64,000 nucleotides of DNA, from assembly GCF_017743935.1 (NCBI RefSeq), contig NZ_JAGHRE010000002.1, positions 248,001 to 312,000 on the forward strand, written 5' to 3'. The DNA is from Tropicibacter sp. R16_0 (GTDB lineage: Bacteria > Pseudomonadota > Alphaproteobacteria > Rhodobacterales > Rhodobacteraceae). The first letter of the stretch is position 1, and each line of letters opens with the position of its first letter. The notes under the pieces are model-generated. The model had not been told where the DNA came from. It did not search any database and was given only the letters and a program-made list of their open reading frames with translations. This document shows positions 25,307-34,242 of the stretch, in pieces. Position numbers and translations under genes: made by a program.

Positions 25307-26548
25307 ATGAGCAGTTCAGAACCCGCAACCACCGTCCGCCGACGCCGGGTGTTTTACATCCCCGGTTATGACCCGATTCACCCGCGCCGTTACCGCGAGC
25401 TTTATCGCAAGGAAAGCGCCGCGCAGGCGGGGATTTCGGGGTATGAGGTCGGCCTGAAACCCAAAACGACCAAGGGGCCTTATGGCTGGCACGTGGCCTC
25501 GACCCAAGATGGGGTTGAGGTGGCGGTCGATGTCGAAGTCCTTGTTTGGTCCGATATCGTGCGGGATAGCATGTCATCGACCATTCCTGCCACCTATCTG
25601 CAACTGGCGCGCACGGCGTGGACCTACATCATGTCGGGTGCGTTGTGGCGGTTGATGAAGCTGCGCAAGGGGCCGGTGATTGCTGCACTCTATCCGGTCG
25701 GGATGTTGCTGTTGCAACTGCTGCTGGCCGTGCTTCTTTGCTGGGGCGTGACACGCGCGGTCATGCTCTTGGACGCCTTTTTGCCGTCAATTGCGCTGCA
25801 GCTAATGGGCCTCGTTCTGGGGCTGGGTGCTGGTATTGCGGTGCTTCGGTGGTTTCGGGCGCGGGACGGCAAGTTCTTTGCCTATTACCTGATGCATGAT
25901 TATGCCTATTCGGCGCAGTCCCGTGGTGCCAACCCGCCCGAGCTGGAAGCGCGGATTGCTGAATTCACAGCTCTGGTGGCCGACGCGCTGAAAAGCGATG
26001 TCGACGAGGTGCTGGTGGTCGGTCATTCGTCGGGCGCGCATGTCGGCGTCTCGGTTCTGGCCGATCTGATCCGGCAGGGTCGGGTGCCTGCAGAGGGGCC
26101 TGCGCTTGGGTTTCTTTCGCTGGGGCAGGTGGTGCCGATGGTGTCGTTCCTGCCCAATGCCACCCGTCTGCGCGCCGACTTGCAGTACCTGTCGACCCGT
26201 CACGAGCTGGCCTGGGTCGACGTGTCCGCGCCCGGGGACGGCTGTGCATTTGCGTTGTGTGATCCGGTAACCGTGAGCGGTGTGGCCCCCGAGGGCAAGC
26301 GCTGGCCGCTGGTCTTTTCTGCGGCCTTCACGCAGACCCTGTCGCCTGAGCGGTGGTCGGAACTGCGCTGGCGGTTTTTCCGCCTGCATTTCCAGTACCT
26401 CTGCGCCTTTGATCGCCCAGGTGACTATGATTACTTCCGCATCACGGCGGGGCCGATGACCCTGGCCGAGCGGTACCGTGATCGCGCCCCGTCGAAGTCT
26501 CGCATCGATGTGGCCGTGTCCAAATACACCTCGGTGGCCGCTGCATGA
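25307..26548 (+). CDS. Membrane-associated alpha/beta hydrolase
   Basis: A 413-residue protein. The N-terminal VFYIPGYDP is typical of hydrolase strand 1, and the nucleophile elbow VVGHSSGAHVG holds the likely catalytic Ser (GxSxG). Two adjacent hydrophobic helices near residues 125-180 (PVGMLLLQLLLAVLLCWGV, LQLMGLVLGLGAGIAVL) would anchor it in the membrane mid-chain, which is uncommon for this fold. ATG 25307 has AGAGG upstream; 25283 is an alternative. Its stop overlaps the P450 start (ATGA), so the two are one operon. Substrate unknown. Confidence 0.72.
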   Translation: MSSSEPATTVRRRRVFYIPGYDPIHPRRYRELYRKESAAQAGISGYEVGLKPKTTKGPYGWHVASTQDGVEVAVDVEVLVWSDIVRDSMSSTIPATYLQLARTAWTYIMSGALWRLMKLRKGPVIAALYPVGMLLLQLLLAVLLCWGVTRAVMLLDAFLPSIALQLMGLVLGLGAGIAVLRWFRARDGKFFAYYLMHDYAYSAQSRGANPPELEARIAEFTALVADALKSDVDEVLVVGHSSGAHVGVSVLADLIRQGRVPAEGPALGFLSLGQVVPMVSFLPNATRLRADLQYLSTRHELAWVDVSAPGDGCAFALCDPVTVSGVAPEGKRWPLVFSAAFTQTLSPERWSELRWRFFRLHFQYLCAFDRPGDYDYFRITAGPMTLAERYRDRAPSKSRIDVAVSKYTSVAAA

Positions 26549-27894
26549 TCCCACCAAAACCGCCCGCACGGCCCGACAAGGTCTCACTTGGCCGCTACAT
26601 GCGTCTGTTTCGACAGGACATCCTTTCGGCGCAGCCTGCGCGCCTCTATCGGGCGTGGATGGCCGAGTTCAAGACGCCGTTCTTTCGCTCGTTCCTGATG
26701 AACCAGCCAGAGCTGGTGGATGAGGTGCTGAAACAGCGCCCTGATGATTTCCCCAAGTCCAGCCGTATCAGCGAAGGGTTGCGCCCGCTGCTGGGGGAGT
26801 CCGTCTTTCTGACCAATGGAGAGACGTGGAAACGCCAACGCCGGATCATCGACCCCGCGTTCGAGGGCGGCAGGTTGCGCGATACCTTCCCCGCCATGTG
26901 GCAAGCGGCTGAGGCTTGTGTGGCACGGATGCAAGGCCAGGCCGGGCAGGAAGTGGAAGTCGAAGAGATCACCAGCCACGCCGCGGCCGATGTGATCTTT
27001 CGCACGTTGTTTTCCCTGCCGATCGAGCATGAGGTGGCGTCTCAGGTCTTTCACCAGTTCCGCGCCTATCAGCGGGAACAGCCGATCCTGAACATTGCGG
27101 CCTTCGTCCCTTTGCCGCGTTGGATACCCCGGTTTCATTCGCGCAAAACCAAAGCGACCGCCAAGACGATCCGCGATCTGATCACACAGCTCACAACCGA
27201 GCGTATGGCGCAGATCGAAGCGGGGACAGCCCCTAATGATCTCGCGACCAAGATCATGACCACGGCGGACCCCAAGACGGGGGACCGGTTCAGCACGCAA
27301 GAGATGGTCGATCAGGTCGCGATCTTTTTCCTGGCAGGCCATGAAACCAGCGCATCCGCGCTTGCCTGGACGCTGTATCTGATGGCGCTCTACCCCGAGT
27401 GGCAGGAGAAACTGGCGGCCGAAGCGCAGGTGCTGGGCGCCCCCGAGTTTTCGGTGATGTCGAAACTCCGCCTATCCCGCGATGTGTTCCGCGAGGCGCT
27501 GCGTCTGTATCCACCTGTGCCGATGATGGTGCGACAGGCCACATGCCCTGAACGGTTTAGGGACCGCGATGTCCCCAAGGGCTCGCAGATCGTGCTGAGC
27601 CCCTGGCATCTGCACCGGCATGAGCGGCTTTGGGACAATCCCGATGGGTTTGATCCGACCCGGTGGGGCACAGAGAATGGCAAGAAATGCCAGCGAGAGG
27701 CCTATATGCCGTTTTCGGCGGGCGCGCGCGTCTGCACAGGGGCAGGTTTTGCCATGGTCGAGGGGCCATTGATCCTGTCGATGATCCTGCGGGCCTATCG
27801 TGTGGAACGGATCGAAGGGCGCGATCCGGTCCCGGTGGCGCATCTGACGGTGCGGTCCAAGGATGGCATCTGGCTCCGGCTTGTCCGGCGCTAA
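26545..27894 (+). CDS. Cytochrome P450
   Basis: Heme-thiolate monooxygenase of 449 residues. I-helix AGHETSASALAW (oxygen activation), K-helix FREALRLYPP (ExxR), and the heme loop FSAGARVCTGAGFA with the axial Cys397. There is no membrane anchor, so it is a soluble bacterial type needing ferredoxin and reductase from elsewhere. Overlaps the preceding hydrolase gene by four bases, suggesting the hydrolase releases or processes the P450 substrate or product, possibly a lipid. Substrate not predictable. Confidence 0.92.
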   Translation: MIPPKPPARPDKVSLGRYMRLFRQDILSAQPARLYRAWMAEFKTPFFRSFLMNQPELVDEVLKQRPDDFPKSSRISEGLRPLLGESVFLTNGETWKRQRRIIDPAFEGGRLRDTFPAMWQAAEACVARMQGQAGQEVEVEEITSHAAADVIFRTLFSLPIEHEVASQVFHQFRAYQREQPILNIAAFVPLPRWIPRFHSRKTKATAKTIRDLITQLTTERMAQIEAGTAPNDLATKIMTTADPKTGDRFSTQEMVDQVAIFFLAGHETSASALAWTLYLMALYPEWQEKLAAEAQVLGAPEFSVMSKLRLSRDVFREALRLYPPVPMMVRQATCPERFRDRDVPKGSQIVLSPWHLHRHERLWDNPDGFDPTRWGTENGKKCQREAYMPFSAGARVCTGAGFAMVEGPLILSMILRAYRVERIEGRDPVPVAHLTVRSKDGIWLRLVRR

Positions 27895-27963
27895 CACGCT
27901 ATCATCCCGCGATTTCTTGGGGTATGCCGTGCGCGACGAGGAATCAATTTACGGGAAAGTGAT

Positions 27964-28845
27964 ATGTCCAAGGCAGAACAGCGCGAACAGATGGCCAACG
28001 GCGCGGGTTTCATCGCGGCCCTCGATCAGAGCGGCGGCTCGACCCCCAAGGCGCTGGCGCTTTATGGCGTTGACGCGGCACAGTACGGATCCGAAGAGGA
28101 AATGTTCGCCGAGATCCAGAACATGCGCGCCCGCATCATCCTGTCGGACGACTTTGACAAGAACAAGGTGATCGGCGCGATCCTGTTCGAACGCACCCTG
28201 GGCGAGCAGATCAACGGTAAATCCGTGGCCGATTTCATCTGGTCGGAAAAAGGCGTGGTTCCCTTCCTGAAAATCGACAAGGGCCTGGAAGATGAGGCCA
28301 ATGGCGTTCAGATGATGAAGCCAATCCCGGGTCTGGCGGATACTCTGGCCAAGGCGACAGGTGTGTTTGGCACCAAGGAACGCTCGGTCATCCATGAGGC
28401 CAACGCCGAAGGTATTGCCGCCGTTGTCGCGCAGCAGTTCGACGTGGCGCGCGAAGTGATCGCAGCGGGCATGGTTCCGATCGTCGAGCCCGAGGTGAAC
28501 ATCCATTCGGAAACCAAGGCCGAGGCCGAGGCGATCCTGAAGGCGGAAATCCTGAAAAACCTGGACACCCTCGAAGAGGGGCAGGACGTGATGCTCAAGC
28601 TGACCATCCCGTCCGAGGCGAACCTGTATGACGTGCTGGCCGATCACGCCCGCGTTGTGCGTGTGGTGGCCCTGTCAGGCGGCTATTCGACCGAGCAGGC
28701 CTGCGACCTGCTGAGCCAGAACGGCAAGATGATCGCATCGTTCTCGCGTGCGCTGACCGAAGGCCTGTCTAAGCAGCAGTCGGACGACGAATTCAACGCA
28801 GCGCTTGGCAGCAACATCGACAAAATCTATCGCGCGTCGATCTGA
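27964..28845 (+). CDS. Fructose-bisphosphate aldolase, class I
   Basis: Schiff-base aldolase of glycolysis/gluconeogenesis. The 293-residue chain has the class I pattern AALDQSGGSTPKAL, PFLKIDKGLE, IVEPEVNIHS and VALSGGYSTEQAC, including the lysine-bearing segment VMLKLTIPSE. It is the short bacterial class I form found in Rhodobacterales. AGTGAT precedes ATG 27964, a weak ribosome site. A terminator follows. Confidence 0.92.
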   Translation: MSKAEQREQMANGAGFIAALDQSGGSTPKALALYGVDAAQYGSEEEMFAEIQNMRARIILSDDFDKNKVIGAILFERTLGEQINGKSVADFIWSEKGVVPFLKIDKGLEDEANGVQMMKPIPGLADTLAKATGVFGTKERSVIHEANAEGIAAVVAQQFDVAREVIAAGMVPIVEPEVNIHSETKAEAEAILKAEILKNLDTLEEGQDVMLKLTIPSEANLYDVLADHARVVRVVALSGGYSTEQACDLLSQNGKMIASFSRALTEGLSKQQSDDEFNAALGSNIDKIYRASI

Positions 28846-28894
28846 TTGATATTTAACAAAACAGTCAGCCCCGGCTGACCGAATGTGTGAGATT

Positions 28895-28923
28895 GACCTG
28901 CCAAGGGATTGGCGGGTCTTTTT
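28895..28923 (+). terminator. Intrinsic terminator after aldolase gene
   Basis: GACCTGCCAA (28895-28904), loop GGGA, TTGGCGGGTC (28909-28918), one T-G pair, followed by TTTTT. A second T-less stem GTCAGCC/GGCTGAC lies just before it (28863-28878). Confidence 0.75.
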
Positions 28924-29067
28924 CTTTCCCCTGTCAGCCCGTGGGGTGAAACGATGGGGACTTTACTCTCTCTTCGCGACCATTAGATTGCACACATCGG
29001 GCGTCGCATCGGGCCGAAAATCGCCTGTCCGCGCATCCATCAGCAAGCGAAAAGGGTTGCCTTCTTC

Positions 29068-30117
29068 ATGTCCGAACCTCGTGTTCCTGTCACGTTGCTT
29101 ACCGGGTTCTTGGGGGCGGGGAAGACAACCCTCCTCAACAAGGTTCTGACGCATCCTGACACCGGGCGGGTGGCGGTTGTCGTGAATGAGTTTGGCGACG
29201 CCGGGTTGGACCACGAGATCATCGAGGCCACCCCCGAAGATGTCACCTTGTTGTCCTCGGGCTGCATCTGCTGTTCGCTGCGCGGTGATCTGGTCGAGGC
29301 AATTCCCAATCTGCTGGCACGCCGAGAACGCGGTGAACTGGAATTCGATCGGATCGTGATCGAGACAACCGGGCTTGCCGATCCCAGCCCGATCCAACGC
29401 ACGCTGATCATGGAGCCATCTCTGGTCAAGCTGATCAAACTCGACGGCATCGTGACCTTGGTGGATGCGGTCAACGGGGCGAAAACCCTGGATGCGCATT
29501 TCGAGGCGGTTTCACAGGCGACGATGGCGGATCTGATTGTGTTGACCAAGACGGACCTAGCCGAGGCCGCAGAGGCCCAACATTTGCGCGCGCGGTTGGA
29601 GCGTCTGAATGCGGCGCGGATCATTGAGGTGGACGAAGTGATCGCCCAACCCGCGCTGCTTTGGGGGTGTTCGGTGGTCACTCCGGATGCACCACAGGGG
29701 CATGTTCTGAGCTGGTTGACGCCACAGCCGGACAGGGCCAAGGGCGATCCCTTTGCAAACCTGTCAGGGCTTACCCCAAGCGCGACCGCCAATGTTGCAG
29801 CTTTGTCGGCCCATGAGGGGCGTATCGAGTCCGCTTCCTTGGTGATGGACAAACCCTTGGATCGTCAAAAGCTTGGGATGTGGCTCAGCGATCTGATCAT
29901 GGGGCAGGGCGACACCATCTTGCGGGTCAAAGGGATTGTCTTTTTCGAAGGCGAGGACACCCCGACAGTGTTCCACTGTGTGCAGCACACCATTGAGCCC
30001 CCAGTGCGGCTGAAAACCTGGCATGGGGGCGACCGACGCTCAAAGATCGTCATCATTGCGCGGGATACAACAAGCAGTCGTTTGCAGCGATTGCTGGGTG
30101 CGATTGAAACGGCATGA
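29068..30117 (+). CDS. COG0523 GTP-binding protein (CobW/YeiR family)
   Basis: A 349-residue G3E-family GTPase thought to deliver metals to enzymes. P-loop GFLGAGKT (13-20), the metal-binding CxCC in SGCICCSLRGDL (Cys66/68/69), ETTGLADP and the NKxD-like TKTD motif are all present. The C-terminal half (from about residue 245) is the CobW_C domain, ending with HGGDRRSKIVIIARD. No cobalamin, nitrile hydratase or Zur-regulated genes adjoin it and I see no clear Zur box, so the metal (Zn, Co or other) is open. Confidence 0.88.
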   Translation: MSEPRVPVTLLTGFLGAGKTTLLNKVLTHPDTGRVAVVVNEFGDAGLDHEIIEATPEDVTLLSSGCICCSLRGDLVEAIPNLLARRERGELEFDRIVIETTGLADPSPIQRTLIMEPSLVKLIKLDGIVTLVDAVNGAKTLDAHFEAVSQATMADLIVLTKTDLAEAAEAQHLRARLERLNAARIIEVDEVIAQPALLWGCSVVTPDAPQGHVLSWLTPQPDRAKGDPFANLSGLTPSATANVAALSAHEGRIESASLVMDKPLDRQKLGMWLSDLIMGQGDTILRVKGIVFFEGEDTPTVFHCVQHTIEPPVRLKTWHGGDRRSKIVIIARDTTSSRLQRLLGAIETA

Positions 30118-30134
30118 GCAAGAGCTCGCCGCGT

Positions 30135-30743
30135 TCAAACAGGTTTCACAAAGTTCTTTCGCAGCTCTGTTGCCTTGTCGCGCATGACGCAGCCAACGGC
30201 GTGGTCATTGACCAGCCCCATGGCTTGCATGAATGCAAAGACGGTTGTGGGGCCGACAAACTTCCACCCGCGTTTTTTCAAATCCTTGGACATCGCGGTT
30301 GAGGCCGGAATGATGCTGGCGGTCTGGGGTTCGGGCAGGTCGGCGGGGTCGGGTTCGTAGGACCAGACATAAGCGGCCAGTGATCCCCGCTCAGCCACCA
30401 GCTCTTGCGCGCGCTTGGCGTTGTTAATCACCGCCTCGATCTTGCCGCGATGGCGGATGATGCCCGCGTCTTGCAACAATCGCTGTACGTCGCTGTCGTC
30501 GAACTTGGCCATCTTGTTGAAATCGAACTGCGCAAAAGCCGCGCGAAAGTTCTCGCGTTTTGCCAGAATGGTTCGCCAACTGAGGCCCGATTGAAAACTC
30601 TCGAGACAGAGCTTTTCGAACAAGCGCTGATCGTCGCCGACGGGGTATCCCCATTCGGTGTCGTGATACTCCACGAACTCGGGCGCCGAGGCGCTCCATG
30701 CGCAACGGGGTTGGCCGTCTGGGCCGGTGATCAGCTTTGTCAT
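30135..30743 (-). CDS. tag: DNA-3-methyladenine glycosylase I
   Basis: Removes 3-methyladenine from alkylated DNA. The 202-residue protein has the Tag zinc-binding set (Cys14 in PRCAWSAS, His in VEYHDTEWG, and the late His/Cys in VNDHAVGCVMR) and the catalytic-region sequence FQSGLSWRTIL. Its ATG overlaps the stop of the YciI gene as ATGA, making it last in the fumC operon. Confidence 0.94.
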   Translation of the reverse strand: MTKLITGPDGQPRCAWSASAPEFVEYHDTEWGYPVGDDQRLFEKLCLESFQSGLSWRTILAKRENFRAAFAQFDFNKMAKFDDSDVQRLLQDAGIIRHRGKIEAVINNAKRAQELVAERGSLAAYVWSYEPDPADLPEPQTASIIPASTAMSKDLKKRGWKFVGPTTVFAFMQAMGLVNDHAVGCVMRDKATELRKNFVKPV

Positions 30744-31039
30744 CTTGCGTCCTCGGGGATCAGATGGATCATTGCATCACTGGCAACACTTGGAGACATT
30801 TCCAAGATCTCGGGCTGTGCCACGCCATGGATTACAAACGGGTCGCTTGCGATGCGCGCCTCAATTTCCGCACGCGTGGTGTTTCGGGCCAAAATCGCCC
30901 CGCCCACATCGCTGAGCCGCCCGGCCAGGTCAAAAACTCCATCCTCAAAGCCTTGGGTCAACCAAGCCTTGTGTGCGGGAAAGTGATGCTCGGCCAAATG
31001 GCCGTTGTCTTTGGACAGTCGTAATAGAACAATGAACAT
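30740..31039 (-). CDS. YciI-like protein
   Basis: A 99-residue dimeric alpha/beta-barrel protein. It begins MFIVLLRLSKDNG, with HFPAHKAWLTQGFEDG (the His common in YciI active-site regions) and SDPFVIHGVAQPEI (the Asp/Pro-Phe motif). YciI homologues have no agreed function. It lies between an RHH protein gene (18 bases) and tag (4-base overlap), so it is co-expressed with both. Confidence 0.72.
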   Translation of the reverse strand: MFIVLLRLSKDNGHLAEHHFPAHKAWLTQGFEDGVFDLAGRLSDVGGAILARNTTRAEIEARIASDPFVIHGVAQPEILEMSPSVASDAMIHLIPEDAR

Positions 31040-31057
31040 GATCCGACTGTACGAAGC

Positions 31058-31291
31058 CTATCCAGTCTTGTCCTGCGAATTCTGATACCAGTTGAGCACA
31101 AAGACGCGAATGGCTGAGGCTAGGCCGGTTTCGGGATCGCGTTCTACATCAATTTCAGCAGCCAATATATTGATTGGTTTATCTTTTGCTTTGGCGATCT
31201 CGCGGAAGGCCAACCAAAATTCATCTTCCAGTGAAACCGAAGTCCGGTGTCCCTTGAGTGTCAGAGAGCGTTTGATCGGAGGGCCGCTCAT
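31058..31291 (-). CDS. Ribbon-helix-helix domain protein
   Basis: A 77-residue protein with an RHH_4-type fold: strand KRSLTLKGHRTSVSLED, then helix FWLAFREIAKAKDKPINILAAEID. RHH proteins are usually DNA-binding dimers. Here it overlaps DUF4169 by four bases in the fumC operon, an arrangement conserved in Rhodobacterales as far as I know. Whether it regulates fumC is untested. Confidence 0.78.
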   Translation of the reverse strand: MSGPPIKRSLTLKGHRTSVSLEDEFWLAFREIAKAKDKPINILAAEIDVERDPETGLASAIRVFVLNWYQNSQDKTG

Positions 31292-31464
31292 TCGTCGGCC
31301 TTGTGCCCGTCCAGATCGCGTTTTGCCTTGTCCACGCGCGCCCGGTTCAAGTCTTTTTCGGCCTTGGTGCGTCCAAACTTCACGGCGTTCTGGTCAGCGC
31401 GGGCCTTTTTCTCGGCCCGCGCTTTGTCTTTTCGAAACCGGTTCAGGTTGACCGGTTCAGCCAT
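31288..31464 (-). CDS. DUF4169 family small basic protein
   Basis: A 58-residue gene. The translation runs [20 protein letters not shown] and continues as a single highly charged Lys/Arg/Ala helix to GHKADE. Start ATG (31464-31462) overlaps the fumC stop and its stop overlaps the RHH start, both as ATGA, so translation of fumC, this gene and the RHH gene is chained. Family DUF4169, function unknown; a nucleic-acid-binding or scaffold role would suit the charge. Confidence 0.8.
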   Translation of the reverse strand: MAEPVNLNRFRKDKARAEKKARADQNAVKFGRTKAEKDLNRARVDKAKRDLDGHKADE

Positions 31465-32858
31465 CAGTCTTTTGGCCCGATCATCTGTTCGGGGCGGACA
31501 ACCGCGTCAAACGTCGCCTCGTCCACAAAGCCAAGCGCGATGGCTTCCTCTTTCAAGGTGGTGCCATTCTTGTGCGCTGTCTTGGCGACCTTGGTGGCGT
31601 TGTCATAGCCGATGGTCGGCGCCAGAGCCGTCACCAGCATCAGCGATTCCTTCATCAGCTTGTCGATGCGCGGCTCGTTGGCCTGAATGCCAAGCAGCAT
31701 CCGCTCGGTAAAGCTGTCGGCGACATCCCCCAACAGCTGCATCGATTGCAGCAGGTTGTAGGACATCATCGGGTTGTAGACGTTCAGCTCGAAATGGCCT
31801 TGCGATCCGGCGAATGTCATCGCGGCGTTGTTGCCCATGACGTGGGCTGCAACCTGCGTCATCGCCTCGGCCTGGGTCGGGTTGACCTTGCCCGGCATGA
31901 TCGACGAGCCCGGCTCGTTTTCCGGCAGGATCAGTTCGCCCAGACCCGAACGCGGACCAGAGCCCAGGAAGCGGATGTCATTGGCGATCTTGTACATCGA
32001 ACCGGCAACAGTGGCCAAAGCACCCGACATGAACACCATGGCGTCATGCGCGGCCAGCGCTTCGAACTTGTTTGGCGCGGTGACAAAGGGCAGGCCGGTG
32101 ATCTCGGCCATATTGGCAGCGACCTTCTCGCCCCAACCTTTTTGCGTGTTCAGGCCTGTGCCGACAGCGGTGCCGCCTTGTGCAAGCTCATAAATGCCAG
32201 GCAGGGCTGCTTCGACGCGTGCGATGCCCTGACGGATCTGATGGGCATAGCCGCCAAATTCCTGGCCCAAGGTCAGCGGGGTCGCGTCCTGAGTGTGTGT
32301 GCGACCGATCTTGATGATGTCCTTGAATTCCTCGGCCTTCTGCTCCAGCCCCTCGGCCAGTTTGGTCAAGCCAGGCAACAACACATCGCGCACGGTCATC
32401 GCGGCTGCGATGTGCATAGCGGTGGGGAAGGTGTCGTTCGAAGACTGGCCCATGTTGCAGTGGTCGTTCGGGTGAACCGGGTCCTTGGACCCGATGACGC
32501 CGCCCAGGATCTCGATCGCGCGGTTGGCGATCACCTCGTTCGAGTTCATGTTCGACTGCGTGCCCGAACCAGTCTGCCAGACAACCAGAGGGAAATTGTC
32601 GTCAAACTTGCCCTCGAACACTTCGCCCGCGGCCTGAATGACGGCATCGGCAATGTTTGCATCCAACTTGCCGCTTTCCTTGTTCGCCATGGCGCAGGCT
32701 TTTTTGATCACGCCAAGCGCGCGCACGATGGCGACGGGCTGCTTTTCCCAACCGATGGGGAAGTTCATGATCGAACGCTGCGTTTGCGCGCCCCAATACT
32801 TGTCTGTGGGGACCTCCAGCGGGCCAAAGCTGTCGGTTTCGGTGCGGGTATCGGACAT
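31464..32858 (-). CDS. fumC: Fumarate hydratase, class II
   Basis: TCA-cycle hydration of fumarate to malate, iron-independent tetramer. A 464-residue protein with [15 protein letters not shown], the [17 protein letters not shown] segment, and the superfamily signature [14 protein letters not shown] start at ATG 32858 ([12 protein letters not shown]) with GGAG 9 bases upstream, not the upstream 32948 codon. First gene of a five-gene minus-strand operon; a 22-base palindrome sits 55 bases before it. Confidence 0.96.
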   Translation of the reverse strand: MSDTRTETDSFGPLEVPTDKYWGAQTQRSIMNFPIGWEKQPVAIVRALGVIKKACAMANKESGKLDANIADAVIQAAGEVFEGKFDDNFPLVVWQTGSGTQSNMNSNEVIANRAIEILGGVIGSKDPVHPNDHCNMGQSSNDTFPTAMHIAAAMTVRDVLLPGLTKLAEGLEQKAEEFKDIIKIGRTHTQDATPLTLGQEFGGYAHQIRQGIARVEAALPGIYELAQGGTAVGTGLNTQKGWGEKVAANMAEITGLPFVTAPNKFEALAAHDAMVFMSGALATVAGSMYKIANDIRFLGSGPRSGLGELILPENEPGSSIMPGKVNPTQAEAMTQVAAHVMGNNAAMTFAGSQGHFELNVYNPMMSYNLLQSMQLLGDVADSFTERMLLGIQANEPRIDKLMKESLMLVTALAPTIGYDNATKVAKTAHKNGTTLKEEAIALGFVDEATFDAVVRPEQMIGPKD

Positions 32859-32912
32859 GTATTCACTCCGGTTGGTATGCGTTTGTATGCCGTTTAGCCA
32901 AGGCAGCCCAGT

Positions 32913-32934
32913 CGCGCAATTGGCCAGTTGCGCG
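32913..32934. promoter_or_regulatory. 22-base palindrome upstream of fumC
   Basis: CGCGCAA-T-TGGCCA-G-TTGCGCG, symmetric throughout except for one T/G position pair. Located 55 bases before fumC and 140 before the divergent secreted-protein gene. Looks like an operator; regulator unknown. Confidence 0.45.
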
Positions 32935-33073
32935 CAGCATAAAACCAACGCCCGCCAAGGTATAGACGCCGATCACGTTCATTTTTCCGCGCGCAGTGTG
33001 AACTGGGCCATTGTTCCCGGGTCGCCGCAGGTTAGAATAAAACGGAGAACCTCACCCCGCGAAAGGACATCTG

Positions 33074-33637
33074 ATGCGCCATACCAGCTTGAGACCAATG
33101 AGACCCGCGATTTGGGTCCTGGCGTCTGCACTTGTTCTTTTGCTGACAGGGATGGCGCAGGCCGGCACCGCCTTGATCGAACCTTTTGTGGGTGAATACA
33201 AAGGGTCAGCCGAGGTTGTTAATGCAGATGGCTCCAGCACGCCGCGCGACATGAGCGTCGAAATCGGCGAGACCAAGGACGGGTTCAACGTCACTTGGAG
33301 TTCGACCACTTACAAGCCGGACGGGCGCACCAAGGAGAAATCTTATTCCGTTGATTTCCTGCCGACAGACCGTGCCGGCGTTTTCTCTGCGGCGATGAAG
33401 CGCAATGTGTTCGGGCATGCAACGCAGCTCGACCCGATGAAGGGCGAACCCTATGTTTGGGGACAGATCGTGAGCGACACTTTGACGGTCTACAACCTGT
33501 TCATCGATGCTACGGGCGGTTACGAATTGCAGCAGTTTGATCGCACAATTACCGAAGGTGGTCTGATGTTGGAGTTTTCGCGTCTGAGCAACGGGAAAGA
33601 GGCGCGAACCGTCGAGACCTTTCTAGAAAAACAGTGA
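33074..33637 (+). CDS. Secreted protein of unknown function
   Basis: A 187-residue protein with an N-terminal signal peptide (IWVLASALVLLLTGMAQA, cleavage likely after AQA). The mature part is rich in beta-strand and has no motif I recognise. GEYKGSAEV and LPTDRAGVFSAAMK are ordinary soluble-domain sequence, possibly a lipocalin-like barrel. GAAAGGAC precedes ATG 33074. Flanked by fumC (divergent) and a bidirectional terminator, it is likely a single-gene unit. Confidence 0.65.
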   Translation: MRHTSLRPMRPAIWVLASALVLLLTGMAQAGTALIEPFVGEYKGSAEVVNADGSSTPRDMSVEIGETKDGFNVTWSSTTYKPDGRTKEKSYSVDFLPTDRAGVFSAAMKRNVFGHATQLDPMKGEPYVWGQIVSDTLTVYNLFIDATGGYELQQFDRTITEGGLMLEFSRLSNGKEARTVETFLEKQ

Positions 33638-33649
33638 GCTCAAACAGAA

Positions 33650-33680
33650 AAACGCCCGCAACTTGCGGGCGTTTTCTTTT
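33650..33680. terminator. Bidirectional terminator between convergent genes
   Basis: AAACGCCCGC pairs with GCGGGCGTTT around 33650-33675; T-rich TTTTCTTTT follows on the plus strand and TTTTTCTGTTT on the minus strand. It would end both the secreted-protein gene and sspB. Confidence 0.85.
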
Positions 33681-33694
33681 GCAAGATCAATTTG

Positions 33695-34165
33695 TTACTT
33701 GCGGAAGCTGTCCAGCGATACAACCTCGGCGTCATGGGGCGTGTCATCTTCGACCTCTTCCACCATGTCTGCCTCTACCACGATGGGTTTGTCTTCTTCG
33801 TCCTCTTCGGCCTCGCCGGTTTCAAACCGCAGACCAAATTCCACGGATGGGTCCACAAAGGTCTTGATCGCATCGTATGGGATATAAAGCGGTTCGGGCG
33901 CGTCGCCAAAGTTCAACGTGATCGCGAACCCTTCGTCACCGACGTCCAGGTTTTCGAACCAATGCTGCATGACAACGGTCATTTCCCCGGGATAGCGATC
34001 TGACAGCCAATCGGCCAATTCAGCATCGGGGTGCGAGGTGTCGAAGGTGATGAAAAAGTGGTGTGCACCAGGCAGTCCATGCTGGGCGACATCTTGCAGA
34101 ACAGTCTTGATCAGACCGCGCATCGCCGTGTGCATGAGGTTTCCGTAGTCGATGTCCCGAGACAT
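33695..34165 (-). CDS. sspB: SspB-like ClpXP adaptor
   Basis: Adaptor that hands ssrA-tagged proteins to the ClpXP protease. The 156-residue chain has an SspB fold core (HHFFITFDTSHPDAELADWL, GEMTVVMQHWFENL), an acidic flexible linker, and a C-terminal ClpX-docking tail EVVSLDSFRK. It belongs to the alphaproteobacterial SspB-alpha type. The tmRNA gene that makes the ssrA tag lies only 2.8 kb away on the same strand, a suggestive though not operonic pairing. Confidence 0.9.
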   Translation of the reverse strand: MSRDIDYGNLMHTAMRGLIKTVLQDVAQHGLPGAHHFFITFDTSHPDAELADWLSDRYPGEMTVVMQHWFENLDVGDEGFAITLNFGDAPEPLYIPYDAIKTFVDPSVEFGLRFETGEAEEDEEDKPIVVEADMVEEVEDDTPHDAEVVSLDSFRK

Positions 34166-34242
34166 GTCATTTCCTCAAAAAGTCTTGTCCTCACCATAGT
34201 GGATTCGGAGGGAAACGAAAGAGCAGCCGACACACTAAATGC

